This document shows, one piece after another, positions 1 through 14,585 of a DNA stretch of 64,000 bases; within the stretch, counting starts at the first letter, position 1; every line of letters begins with the position of its first letter. This stretch comes from Pseudorasbora parva. Its lineage: Eukaryota > Chordata > Actinopteri > Cypriniformes > Gobionidae. The notes beneath the pieces were generated by a model. It was not told the DNA's origin and did no database searches. It saw only the letters and a list, made by a program, of their open reading frames with translations. The stretch is taken from contig NC_090178.1 of NCBI RefSeq assembly GCF_024679245.1, forward strand, positions 24,026,703 through 24,090,702, given 5' to 3'. The position numbers were made by a program, and so were the translations under genes.

Positions 1-318
1 TATGTGTGAATAAAGACTATTAAGTTGCTTCAGTTTGTTATTTGCCTGATAAATTGACAAATTCATAATATAGTTTTCTCTTTATTGTGACAGGTGGTCT
101 AATAAATGTGTTCTGCTTTAACATTAATTAACAATATGGCATGTAAATGGTAAATGTTAGCAAGTAATACTATTAATACTAATTATTATACTATTAATAC
201 TATTTCATTATATTTTATAATTATTATTGCTATTATTATTACAATAATAAAAATAGCATGTCAATTGTAGTTTAATTTACAAATATAATTGTATATAATA
301 TACAACTTAACCTTTTTG
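1..318. other. AT-rich sequence, nothing recognised
   Basis: Very AT-rich, with ATT/ATA-type low complexity around 165-260. No gene or recognisable element. Confidence 0.6.
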
Positions 319-720
319 TACAGTGCCCTCCACTAATATTGGCTCCCTTGGTGAATATGAGCAAAGAAGGCTGTGGAAATAAATTTGCATTGTTTAGCCT
401 TTTGAAGAAAAAAAAAAGAAAAAGAAAAGATTTCTAACCTTTCATTTAAGTAAAACAATTGAAAGTGGTGGGAAACTCACATTATGAAATCAATGTTTTC
501 ATGTTGGCCCCAATTGGGAAGTATATTCCCATTCATATTTACAATTTTTAGCACACCAGGGTGACTTGGAATTGTCCAGAGCACAAAATTGTCCAGCCAT
601 GACTTCCTGTTCCACAGCTGTATAACTATGAGGAAGCACAAAGGCAAAATGCCCTTGATCATTCATTACAATAAATAAAAACAAATAATATAGTCCTCAT
701 GTGCAGCAAAAGTTGGTTGA
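319..720 (+). mobile_element. truncated 5' end of a Tc1-like transposon
   Basis: Starts at a TA with TACAGTGCCCTCCACTAATA, which I recognise as the terminal repeat of a fish Tc1-like family. Untranslated element sequence follows to about 720 (for example ATAGTCCTCATGTGCAGCAA just before the usual transposase start). The transposase and right end are missing. The right limit is approximate. Confidence 0.55.
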
Positions 721-776
721 CTAGCATTGCCATTTCAGCTTTGCAAGCGATCACCATGGATATCCATCGACTAGAT

Positions 777-1572
777 CAGCGGTTCCCAAACTTTTTTACC
801 TGCGCACCCCCTTCTATGTCCCGAACGGGTTGGCGCACCCCCAATACCCACTTCAAAAAAAAACCAAAAAAAAAACCAACAAAGCTTTGTTTTATCGCCA
901 TATAAAGACTCATGTTTAATCATGCGTAAATAACCAGAACACGAATGACAATAACAACGTCCCACTTGACTGTTTCCCTGATTTCAGCCATATTTATAAT
1001 ATATATAATATGGAATGAATGAAACGAGTTGGCACGAATAGAGATGTGACGGTGTGGAAATTCCCATCGGTTAATTAACGTGTGACCAGTATCACCGACT
1101 GGGCTTTTAAATCACTAATTCTATCTAACCGAAAGGAAAATATGCACACAGCTGCTCCGGCATTAATAACGGAGCGGAGCAAAGCGAGTGCTTTCAATGA
1201 ATTCCTATGAAAGTTAAGCTTCCATATGCATGAACTGAAACCGCGCCAGTGCGTGCAGACTGTGAATGACAGCTCGTCAGTAAGTGCGAACTGTGCAACC
1301 AAGCTGATTTTAGTTTCGAATTAGCGCCGATTCGGGGGCGGGTTGCTTGAACTGTGGGTTCATTAGCCTATTATTCTTAATGAAAAACACATCATCACAC
1401 AATGACAAACTCACTTAAATAGGCACTTTTACATTTCCCTTTGAAACCAAATCTTCCGCGATCATCTTGTCTTTTTTTTGTTGTATGGAAAATCTCATTA
1501 AAAAAACAGACAGCCATTACATTTTTCCTCTCGCGCACACCCTGGTGGCGCACCACACTTTGGGAATCCCTG
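777..1572. mobile_element. non-autonomous hAT element with perfect 8-bp target duplication
   Basis: Flanked on both sides by the same 8 bp, GACTAGAT (769-776 and 1573-1580). The ends are inverted repeats: left CAGCGGTTCCCAAACTTT, right reading inward CAGGGATTCCCAAAGTGTG. The 8-bp duplication and CAG-type ends place it in the hAT superfamily. At 796 bp it has no transposase ORF, so it is a MITE-like passenger. Confidence 0.85.
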
Positions 1573-1580
1573 GACTAGAT

Positions 1581-2524
1581 AACCAAACTGGCACTAACCA
1601 GCATAGAAATTCATTCTGGTCTAAGTTGGTCTTGTCAGCAGCATTCATACAGTGCCTCATTTCTCCTTCGCTTAATCTCACCTTATCCCTAATGGATGTC
1701 TCCCATCACATCCATCTCTTTCTCTTGGATGCAGTATCATTAGTGTAGCTCTGTATGAGTTTTCATTGACAGTCGGTTGCTGGTTTCAGCAATAACAGTG
1801 GTAACAGTGCTGGGCTCCTGAGGGCCCCAGTTTGAGTTTGAGAATGTGTGCTAAGCAGTATTGATTGTGCACAGAGACGAGCGAGTGTATTTCTCATCCT
1901 GCTGTGATTTCTCTGCCCCTGGTGCTCTTTGTCGTAGATATATGAGGTCCTGTAAAGGTGCTGATGTGAAGCCTGACACGTAATTCAAATTTTCTGTGTG
2001 GCTCTGAGCCTCTGTGCCCTCTCTGCTGTTCAGGAAATCTCTCTCTCTATATATATGCATCTGTTTGGGTCATGAGATAAAAAGTTGGTGTGGGTGAGCA
2101 TGTGCAATTGTGTGTTTCTACCTTGTCACCTCCTACCAGCTGCTGTCTTTCTATTTTTCTTTCGCTGTCCTCTGCCTGAACTCGGCACTCAGCATTGCCA
2201 CTGCCTGACACCTTAGCCATACTAATGACAGCGAGGTGATGGAGAGAGCGATACAGGAAGCATGGGTTGGGGTGATGAGTAAACTGAAAGGAGGCAGTGC
2301 ATATAAGTGTGAAATTATCTTAGTGTTGGAAACAGAGGTGTAAGCTAGGATTGGACACCGGGGCTAGTTGTCACATTTGTCATAAGCACTTGTATATCAT
2401 AAGTGTTTTCTCTACCAATTGTTTTGTATGATGGTTTCAAACATCAAGTCGATTTAAATTAGAATAATTTTTGTGAATTTGGTAAAAAAAAAAAAAAAAA
2501 AAAAAAAAAACTAAATTAGACACA
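1581..2524. other. unannotated upstream sequence with a poly-A run
   Basis: No gene or element recognised, apart from a homopolymer of about 28 A at 2483-2510 just before the Tc1-like element. Confidence 0.55.
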
Positions 2525-4062
2525 TACAGTTCATCTGGAAAGTATTAACAGCACTTCAGCACTTATTCCACATTTTGTTGTTAAATCCTTCTTCCAAAAT
2601 GGATTAAACTAATTATTTTCCTTAAAATTCTACAAACAATAATCCATAACGACAATTTGAAAGACGTTTGAAATCTTTACAAATTTATTAAAAATTAAAC
2701 CAAAAAAATTACATGTACATAAGTAATCACAGCCTTTGCCTTGACACTTAAAATTGAGATCAGGTGCATTCGTATATCACTGATCATCCTTACAACTTGA
2801 TTAGAGTCCAACTGTGGTATATTCCGTTAAATGGACTTGATTTGGAAAGGCACACACCTGTCTAAATAGGGTCCACAGTTAACAGTGCATGTCAGAGCAC
2901 AAACCAAGCCATGAAGTCCAATGAATTGTCTGTAGACCTCTGATACGGTATTGTATGAGGCACAGATCTGGGGAAGGGTACAGAAAAGATTATGTAGCAT
3001 TAAAGATCCCAATGAGCACAGTGGCCTCCATCATCTGTGAATGGAAGAAGTTTGGAACCACCAGCACTCTTCCTAGATCTCGCTGCCCGGCCAAACTGAG
3101 CGATTGGGGGAGAAGGGCTTTAGTCAGTGAGGTGACCAAGAACCCAATGGTCATTCTGACAGAGCTCCAGCGTTTCTCTGTGGAGAGAGGAAAATCTTCC
3201 AGAAGAACAACCATCTCTGCAGCACTCCACCAATCATGCCTGTATGGTAGAGTGGCCAGATGGAAGTCACTCTTCAGTAAAAGGCACATAGCAGCCTGTC
3301 TGAAGTTTGCCTAAAGGCACCTGAAGGACTCTCAGACCATGAGAAACAAAATTCTCTGGTCTGATGAAACAAAGATTGAACTCTTTGGCCTAAATGGCAA
3401 GCGTCATGTCTGGAGAGAACCAGGCACCACTTATCACCTGGTCAATACCATCCCTACAGTGAAGCTTGATGGTGGCAGCATCATGCTGTGAGGGTGTTTC
3501 AGCAGCAGGAACTAGGAGACATGTCAGGATTGAGGGAAAGATGAATGCGGCAATATACATAGACATCCTTGTTGAAAACCTGACAACAAGGATGTAATGT
3601 ACCTCAGACTGGGGTGAAGGTTCATCTTCCAACAGGACAATGACCCTACGCACACAGCCAAGATAACAAAGGAGTGGCCACAGGGCAACTCTGTGAATGT
3701 CTTTGAGTGGCCCAGCCAGAGCCCAGATTTGAACCTGATTGAACATCTCTGGAGAGATCTGAAAATGGCTGTGCACTGATGCTCCCCATCCAGCCTGATG
3801 GAGCTTGAGAGGTCCTGCAAAAAAAAGAATGGGAGAAACTGCCCAAAAATAGGTGCCAAGCTTGTAGCATCATACTCAAAAAAGATTTGATGCTATAATT
3901 GGTGCCAAAGGTGCTTCAACAAAGTATTGAGCAAAGGCTGTTAATACTTATGTACATGTGATTTTTATTTAGTATTTTTTTCATTAAAATTAAAGCATTT
4001 AAATTAAATTTGCATATATATATATATATATAATGCTGTGCATATTTTCTGAATGCACTGTA
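2525..4062 (+). mobile_element. degenerate full-length Tc1-like transposon
   Basis: About 1.54 kb bounded by TA on each side. The left end TACAGTTCATCTGGAAAGTA and the inverted right end (reading inward TACAGTGCATTCAGAAAATA) form imperfect terminal repeats. It contains a broken Tc1/mariner transposase in + orientation. A short TA dinucleotide run near 4014-4032 lies close to the right end. Dead copy. Confidence 0.88.
2910..3905 (+). pseudogene. Tc1-like transposase pseudogene
   Basis: Translation gives a recognisable Tc1 transposase: N-terminal helix-turn-helix part (STVASIICEWKKFGTTSTLP), then the DDE catalytic region with ILWSDETKIELFG, a DGGSIML segment, [11 protein letters not shown] and [15 protein letters not shown]. 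It is inactive: a TAA stop follows CLKFA near 3312, a TGA replaces the expected Trp near 3489, there are frame changes around 3590-3620, and another stop occurs near 3777. Family length is normally about 340 residues in one frame. Confidence 0.88.
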
Positions 4063-6689
4063 GGTATGTGTATTTAATGTTAAAGCCCAAATAGGTGACA
4101 AAAAGCACTCAATTCAGTTCTCAAACGCTCTATGAACAGCGGCTTCATGTTGCGCGTCTCAAGATAGTTGTCTTTCGCTGCGAATTGCGCTACGGTGGTT
4201 TTAAAATCACCTGTTTTTAAACCACAATGCTCAAAAAAGCATGCAACCAAAGTTTTTTTTTATGACTGGGCAGCACAGAGACAATAGTTCAAAATGTCCA
4301 CTGGTTGACAAATTTGTTTAATCGTGTCAACTGGTATATCGCTCACCCCTAGCAGTAACACAAATGAATCTAGTATTTTAGTAGAATGTTGTTTATGGGA
4401 TACTCGATGTGTGAAGTGCATTATGATATATTTGTTTCTGAAGGATCTTTTAAGTCTTTCCCCGCCAAACACAGAATTTTTGTTCAAAATATTTGATGAA
4501 AATATTTTATGAAACTTACCCATATTTAAGTGTTGATAAAAAAAATGCATGAAGCTAGAATAAAAGTTTTTTTGTCGTTTAAAACCTTTCTTTTGATATA
4601 AAATGCATGCTCATATATTCATAAAAGAAAATATTATTCATTCTGTCATATTTGCGGAGAACTCACAAACCCATAACAATTCAGCAGTATTCTTCTTTGA
4701 AATTTGTCTCGACAACCAAGTTTGACTTGATGGTTCAACATTTGGATCAATTCTGTTGTTCTAACGTGGGTTTCTAAAGTAGTGGAAGTAATTCCCATTT
4801 ATTAGCATTTGCGACTGAAAAGGTCCAGTGAACTTGAAAATATGCAGTTACTTTATTGTAGTGCAGTGCAAAAGTTCACTGCATGTTCAGTGACCTGAGT
4901 CCTTTCCCTGGACAATATAAGTGATGTTCAACAGCTCTTTGGTAGCCAAGATGTTAATGGATGTGCCTATACAGACACTGACCTTCAAAACTAAACCTAC
5001 TGAGAAATATCCACTGGAGTAAATGGGTCTGACACCAAGCCCCAGTGTCCCCAAAGTCACTCGAATTTCTCTGTATTTGGGCAAAAAGAAGAAGGAAAAA
5101 GAATAAGGAAGGAAAATGTGTTGTAGATTATGCCCTAGGCTCTTGTATTTTCTGATCACAGTGGAACGACTCAGGGAACCGACTCACCTGATTGGCCGAG
5201 AGTGCTGGTGTGTGGCCGGAGCACAGAGGCGTGTGCGCCCGCTGATAGGCAGTTGCTTGGCGACTGTGTGCTTTATGCTAAATGACATTACAGTCAGTGA
5301 TTGATGCAACCAGTGGCCAGCTGTGCATGAAGAAAGGAGAGAAAGAAGGAGAGAGAGAGAGAAATGAGCTGACAAAGGAGAGAGGGAAAGAGAAGGGATT
5401 TGTCCGCCTGGCTCATGCTATAGTAGAAGAGGTGTAATAACTATAATTACGGCACATTTTAACGCATTAAGCTAAGAGATTAATGCCACTCCCACTGCTA
5501 GGAGCATGATTGAATCTGTGAGAGAGTACGCATATAGCCTAAATGTATGTGCGTGCTAATCTAATAATAAAAACATAATTAAAGTGTCTAAAAATAAGAC
5601 GTGTTTGTAAGTTTAAATTAGCATGTAGGTGTTTTTTTTTCTTCTTCAAATAGGACAAACATTAAAAAGTGCATAAGTGTGTTTAGTAATAGTTTGGATC
5701 TCTATATGTAGAAACAAGCTAATGAGCCTTGTGATTAATACAGTCAAACGCAGACACAAAAATAGAAATCTTTGGTGCAAAGAGATGCACACAGCCGAGA
5801 TGTAGGGATAGTAGAGCAGAAGGAGAGATGTAATGTGTGTGTGTGTGTAGGTGGGAGAGGATAATGCTTTTGAACAGCCAAGATGTTCTGTGTTCTTGGC
5901 TGCTGACTATCTGATAGCAACAGCTTGAGTTTGACACGAAGCTCTGTAGTAAAAAATACGAGTGCATTATTTATCAAAGAACACCTGTATGCTGACGAGG
6001 TCACCTTGCCCAGAAACTGTCCACTTCCTCTTAATGATGAAGTGTAGATAGGAAGGAAAAAAGGTGGAGAGGAAAAGTGGATGATGAAACAATGAAAAGT
6101 TTATGTCAGAAATGTTTAGTTCTCTCTCTCTCTCTGTATGTGTTGCGTAATGTTTTTTAAATACTTTTTGCTGTTTAATGTGCAAGGGCAGAAATCTGGA
6201 CATCATATCTGTGCCAGAAAATATTTCCATAGTTTTTTAACAATAAAAATAACTACAAATGTACTTTAATGCAGGTCTGTTGTGATGTCTGCCGTGCTGG
6301 AGGCTGTTTTCTCCATGAATAAATCATGTGAATTACTGCTTTATTACAAATTATTTAACAGTTGGGTGTTATTTGTTGGATTTGTAGGTGGTGTTCTTTT
6401 GAGTTATAAGATTGTGATGTTGGTGCGGACCACATCTCTTTCCTTAAATATAATTGAATGTCACCTCCCTTGTGCAATTTGTGCATCGTTGCTCTGTACA
6501 CTTACATCACTTCAAATATTGTCTGTGTGTGACAAATGTGTTTCCAGTAATTCAACTTCTAATGCCTGCTATTGGTGTAAGAGATGTGTTCACTCAAAAA
6601 GCATGACGAGATATTTGCATCATGTAGAGTGAATACATTTCTGTTCAAAATATTTTTTAGTTTTTTATATAAAAAAGAAATTCTGTATT
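4063..6689. other. upstream intergenic sequence, no gene recognised
   Basis: Mixed AT-rich sequence. Small simple repeats only (GA near 5349-5362, GT near 5835-5848, CT near 6121-6135). A 116-codon open frame at 6282-6632 has no recognisable domain and is probably chance. Confidence 0.5.
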
Positions 6690-6950
6690 AATGCATGACA
6701 TTGACCAAAAGTGACAGTAAAGACATAATGTTACAAAAGATTGCTTTTGCAAATAAATGCTATCCTTTTGAACTTTCTATTCATCAAAGAATCCTGAAAT
6801 GTATCAGTTTCTACAAAAATATTAAGCAGAGCAACCGTTTTCAACATTGATTATAAGAAAAGAATGTTAGAATGATTTCTGAAGGATCATGTGACACAGA
6901 AGACTGCTGAAAATTCAGCTTTGCCATTAAAGGAATTCATTTAAATATAC
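6690..6950 (-). repeat. dispersed fish repeat, family R (antisense copy 1)
   Basis: Matches, in antisense, the repeat at 44265-44735: shared runs include AAGTGACAGTAAAGACAT, ATTCATCAAAGAATCCTG and TTTCTGAAGGATCATGTGAC. Several dozen percent-level differences show age. Non-coding. Confidence 0.7.
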
Positions 6951-9275
6951 TAAAATACAAAACAGGCATTTTAAATTGTAATAATAATCATCATAATTCT
7001 GTTTTTACTGTATTTTTTTATTAAATAAACACAGCCTTTGGTGACCATGAGACACTGTTCAAAAACAAATACAACAAAATGTCCTTTATCCCATTTTAAA
7101 AAACGAAACATTTGAACAGTTGTGTGTACAGTTGCCTTTCTGATAGAGGCATTACAATATATGTTGGCACTGGCATAATAAATGAAAGTTACCTTACAGT
7201 TAAAAGAGCCAGTACCTGTTTGTTTCTTACATGATGAGTTTAAGAAGCACAATTTATGCTACGATTGTTGTCAAATTTAATTTCTTCCATTTTGGCAATT
7301 TGGCCACCAACTAAGTAATTTGTAAGCCATGGCAGGGCCCATTTTGCGTTAAGTACAGTTACTAATAATATGACATGCTTTTTTTATTGGTAATTTGACA
7401 GTAAAGCATTGAGCTTGAATTGAGATGCAGATCAAATTAACTTTTAACGAGAGTAAAGTGCAAAAACCTAATTGTTATAGGTAACATTTAAATATTCCAC
7501 TCTTATTAAATTACCATTGCTCTTATTATAAAAGGAGTGATCTTTACTTTGTGTAATTCAGTCACAATTTAAAGAAAAGTTTTTGTTTTTCATTAAGCTT
7601 AGTGACATCCTACTTTTCCATATAGTCACCTTCCTAAAATAATTGTTAGACATTTTTTCCAAAAAATGTTCAGGTTTCTCACAAGACACAAAAAATTAAA
7701 AAATCAATCTTGACATAGGCCATTATAACACAGACTTGTATAATCCGTTCAACTATGGATGCTGGTGAATTTACCAGAGGTGGCCAGCATCATGAGGAGA
7801 TGACTTTTGCACACAAAAAAACAAAACAATATTTGGCAATTATTTTTGAAAGGTGCCGATATATTAGGGAGTTGATATGGTAACATAAATAGGCTAAGTG
7901 CTGCTCTTCCTCCATCTGCTGGTTATAGAGGTAAATTCATTTCTTTTTAAAATAAAAGTGTTAGTTTTTCTACATCTTTAAACTTTTAGTTTTACAAATT
8001 AAAAACAACATTCAAATGGGATAATATTTAGATCTTTGAAGGGCTGGAAAATGTGTCAAGCAATTGAAAGCCCTTCTCAAACGGTTGTACAAACCGATGA
8101 ACTAAGATTAAGAATATAAAACACACTGACTATTTCTGCCACAATACCATGGTTACAGGTAGTGTTGCTACATTAAACCCATTGTGACTGTTAGTGATTT
8201 GTGGATTGAAAAGCCTTCTATAACTTATAACACATACGTTAATATTTTTTTAATATATAGCACAATGTTTCTCCTGGTTTCCACATCAGCGCAGTTTGAT
8301 CTGATATGGTTTAGAACAGAGAATTCTGTGCTGAATTGAAATGCTTCTCACTAGATTTCGCAGTGATGTTATGAATACTTTGGCGAATTCAACCCTGCCC
8401 ATGTGTACCTGTTCTGATTGCGCCGCCCTATCTTTTATTGCTCCGAGGTGATAAACATTTAGCTCAAACGAAAAGCGTGGTTTCGTTCCGGTTTCATTTA
8501 GTTTGTTGTTTGATGTTTCTCATATGCAGCAGAAATGGCAGCTCTTATCAGTTGGCTAATGTTGTGTTGGCACCAGTGCAACCTCTAACAAATTGTAGTC
8601 GCACCAGCAGGAAAAAATATTGCAGTATGGTGCTCTGAATGTGTATGTTGTTTTTCCCAAAAAGTAGAAACACAGTGACTATCAAATAATTGCTATCTGT
8701 TTGAACCTCCTGACATGGCACCACAGCCAATGGCTCTTGGGAGTGGGACTAGGCTAATTGTTTGTTTAACCAAAAGCATAAGAAAGAGTAAACCTGTTTG
8801 AAAACAGTCATTATTTTCATGATTTCATTTGGAGCTACTGAAATTACACACTGCACCTTTAAGGGAGATGGCATCCTATCTCTGTGGTTGCTCTCTTTAT
8901 CTTTAATCTACATAGACATCTGTCTCTCTCTTTCTCTCCCTCTGCCTCGCTCTCACACATCTAATTCACACAAACACACACAATCTCATCTATTTTCATT
9001 ACCACATATGTTTCACCTGAATGCACACTGAGAGACTGATTATAACTCTCACGTTTGAGCTTTTTAAAACAATGATTCAGGCATAACAATTTTCATAAAC
9101 ACCTTATCACCCACTTTCTCTCTCTCTCTTTCTCTCTCACACACATATACACGCACACACCATCTGTGCCCATGGGCAGTACAGAACCACGGTAATTGAA
9201 CTGACATACCTACAGTGTATTAATACAAGTTTAATATGGCTGGTGTGAATGAGAGAAGAGCTGGAGACATAAAGA

Positions 9276-9280
<5 letters not shown>
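6951..9280. other. upstream intergenic sequence, possible MITE remnants
   Basis: AT-rich. The motif ACACACTGCACCTTTAA near 8846-8862 looks like the end of a fish MITE, but I cannot place its other end. CT- and CA-rich stretches occur at 8920-9000 and 9115-9160. No gene recognised. Confidence 0.4.

Positions 9281-9347
<67 letters not shown>
9281..9347. repeat. (GA)n microsatellite
   Basis: About 33 uninterrupted AG units. An octamer ATTTGCAT (POU factor type) lies 36 bp downstream at 9383-9390, with no other support for a regulatory role. Confidence 0.95.
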
Positions 9348-9349
<2 letters not shown>

Positions 9350-10200
9350 AGCAGCAGAGCAAATCAAAGCAAAATTAAATGGATTTGCATATTTCAATGA
9401 ACGCCGCAGGTAGGCCTTCTAATTATTTCATTTTCCCTCAGCTCTCATTTCCTCACTTGTTCCTTTCAGTCATCAGTCGGCTTGGACTGTTAAAGTTGTG
9501 TACTTTAGCTCCAGACTTATTTTTTCCGACTGTTCAACTGTCTGTACCTCGCAGTTATTCCTAATGATGCACTTGCTGTTGTACTTCCTGTCCCACTGTC
9601 CCAGCATCAGCTATGTTTCTTTTCATTTCGCTATTGGGTCTCGCCCCACCTTTGTTCAGGTAATTTGCTTTTAAAAATGTTCCACTTTCATTGAAACCTT
9701 CCCCTGAGACTGTTGCCCATAATTTCATTTAATTCAGTTCACAGTCTGTGGCCATGACTGCTCACATTGCCTGCAAATCAATGAAGCGATGGTTATGTAA
9801 CACAATTTTTGACAAAGAGACAGCAATGATTATATGAATGTAAGTCTTAAATAATGTGTCACGTATCACTGACATGATAACAATAAGATTTAGGGAGCAG
9901 AATGGATCTTTCTGGTCTGCTGTTTAATGGATTTAGATGTGCTGGACTGGGTTGGGATTGTAATGCTGGATTGTAATGCTGCGTGTGATTTGTGTGTTTT
10001 TGTTTTTGCACAGTACTGGCGTATGTTTTGCACCAATAATGTGCCAAATATAATAGGCCAGTATCTCATGTTTAGAGGTTCCAGATTCACTAAGCAAGCA
10101 AGCTTTGGTTGAAATTGTGACACATTGTTATTACTAGGTCTGGATAAAAATATACAATTTTTATTCAAGCATTCCCAATATAAAAAAAGCATTTTATGGC
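9348..10200. other. upstream intergenic sequence, nothing recognised
   Basis: No repeat or gene recognised. Locally less repetitive than its surroundings. Confidence 0.45.
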
Positions 10201-10670
10201 ACTTTTCCACTGCATGGTACGGCTCACTTTTGGGGGGTTTTCCACTGTGTACTGTATGGTACTTTTTAGTACCACTTAGGTTGAGGTTCCAAACAAGCCA
10301 TACCGATACTTAAATGTGACGTGATCTGCAAATCACTGATTGGTCCGAGAGAATCGTCACTACCAGCGTCATTGGATTTGCGACACAAGACACCAAACCC
10401 GCTAGAGAATAGTCAGCAACAGCCACCGCAGTATCATTTGTTCATGCAACTTTTTTTAAACAACTTGCTTTAAAAACCGTCGCATTCAACTTGAAAAAAG
10501 AAATGGATGTAATGTGGTCAGTAGACGAGGTGGCGACACAAATGTAAAGATCAGTCTATAATCCCACCCAATTTTAAGTAGTACTAAACTGTAATGGAAA
10601 AGCAAACCGAGCCAAAGTAAAGCTAGCTGAGTTGTGCCGAGCCAATCCAAGTTCACTCAGTGGAAAAGTT
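10201..10670. mobile_element. MITE with CTTTTCCACTG terminal inverted repeats
   Basis: Left end ACTTTTCCACTGCATGGTAC; right end, inverted, AACTTTTCCACTGAGTGAAC. About 470 bp without coding capacity. Internal segments (GGTACTTTTTAGTACCAC, TTGGTCCGAGAGAATCGTC) are typical of a known fish MITE type. No clear target duplication was found. Confidence 0.65.
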
Positions 10671-10675
10671 ACTAC

Positions 10676-11426
10676 TAGTGTTGTCACAATGCTGAACTTC
10701 CTAACTCCGATACGATACCTCAGGGGCAGGTCACAGGAATCACACTGTCAGCTGAAAGTTGACGTTGGTTGCATGGAAGATGGCAGAAAGTGCAGAGCCC
10801 AACTCGACCGCAGGAGAGAAAGCGATTTTAACCCTCCAAAATCTAAAGCCATGTCTGTATTTTGGCCAGTAGGAGGTAAAATTGTTGAGCTGCAAGGTAA
10901 AGTTTTATGCAAGCTATGTAAGATTCAGTTAGCATACCATGCCTCATTTTATTTAATGTTAAACAGAAACATTACTAAAGTGTAGGCTACTGTACTGACT
11001 GAAGAGATATTGCATGAATAAAAGATAAATGCACTGCTTCCACTGGTTTGATTATTTACTGTTTCATGTCAAGGAAAAGTTCCATTTTACCACAACAGAG
11101 CTCGGAACTCAAAGTTTGTTCGTTTAAATTGTTATGCTCAGAGAGCGTGAGGCTGAGGGCGAGAGAGTAGTGAGGTCTGCGCTCTATGGTCTTGGCCATT
11201 AGTTGATTTACTTGTTTTTGTGTAAGTAATACATTGTCAAATATGTTTAAACTTAAAAAGACTACCTATACAAGTAGTCATGTCTCTTTCTATTTATTTG
11301 TCCTGTTATTGACGTAATGTGCGTCATTGACAAAATGCCCTACCAGATGTTTGAATAGTTCCAATATTCGTGTTTTTTTTAGAGGGAATATTCGGATGCC
11401 ATTTTTGAGCAATTTTGACAGCCCTA
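10676..11426 (+). mobile_element. hAT transposon remnant with a BED zinc-finger fragment
   Basis: Left end TAGTGTTGTCACAATG and right end TTTTGACAGCCCTA (inward TAGGGCTGTCAAAA) are hAT-type termini. Inside, 10800-10950 translates to PPKSKAMSVFW, then GKVLCKLCKIQLAYHAS, which matches the start of a BED zinc finger (C-x2-C) of ZBED-type hAT transposases. The rest of the transposase is missing. The flanks show no clear 8-bp duplication, so the limits are approximate. Confidence 0.55.
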
Positions 11427-14159
<2,733 letters not shown>

Positions 14160-14585
14160 GTTCAAAAGTTTGGGGTACAGATGATTTGTTTTTAAAGAAA
14201 TTAATAATAGTATTTACCAAGGATGTATTAACTTGATCAAAAGCAATGACTTTTAAATTTTTACAGAAAATATATATTTCAAATAAATGCTGTTTCCCTG
14301 AACTTTTTATTTATCATAGAATATTGAAAAAAGAAAATATTTAGCAGCACAACTGTTTTCAACATTGATAACAATAAGACATGTTTCTTGAGCACCAAAT
14401 CAGCATATTTGTAATCAGCGAATGATCTCTGAAGGATTATGTGTCACTAAAAACTTTAAAATACATCAAAGCAAAAAATAGTTATTTTAAATTGTAATTT
14501 TTCACAACATTAAAAGCAGCCTTGGTGAGCATAAGAGGTTTCCTTCAAAAACATTCAAATATATTATAGTAAAATATCCCCAAAC
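14160..14585 (-). repeat. dispersed fish repeat, family R (copy 2, same orientation as copy 1)
   Basis: Begins with CGTTCAAAAGTTTGGGGTAC and ends near CCCCAAACTT. Shares ATAAATGCTGTTTCCCTGAA-type and CTGTTTTCAACATTGATAAC segments with the copies at 6690 and 44265. Confidence 0.7.

Noticed and set aside
6282..6632. 116-codon ORF with several Cys residues and hydrophobic stretches
   Set aside because: No recognised family, no splice or promoter context, AT-rich background.
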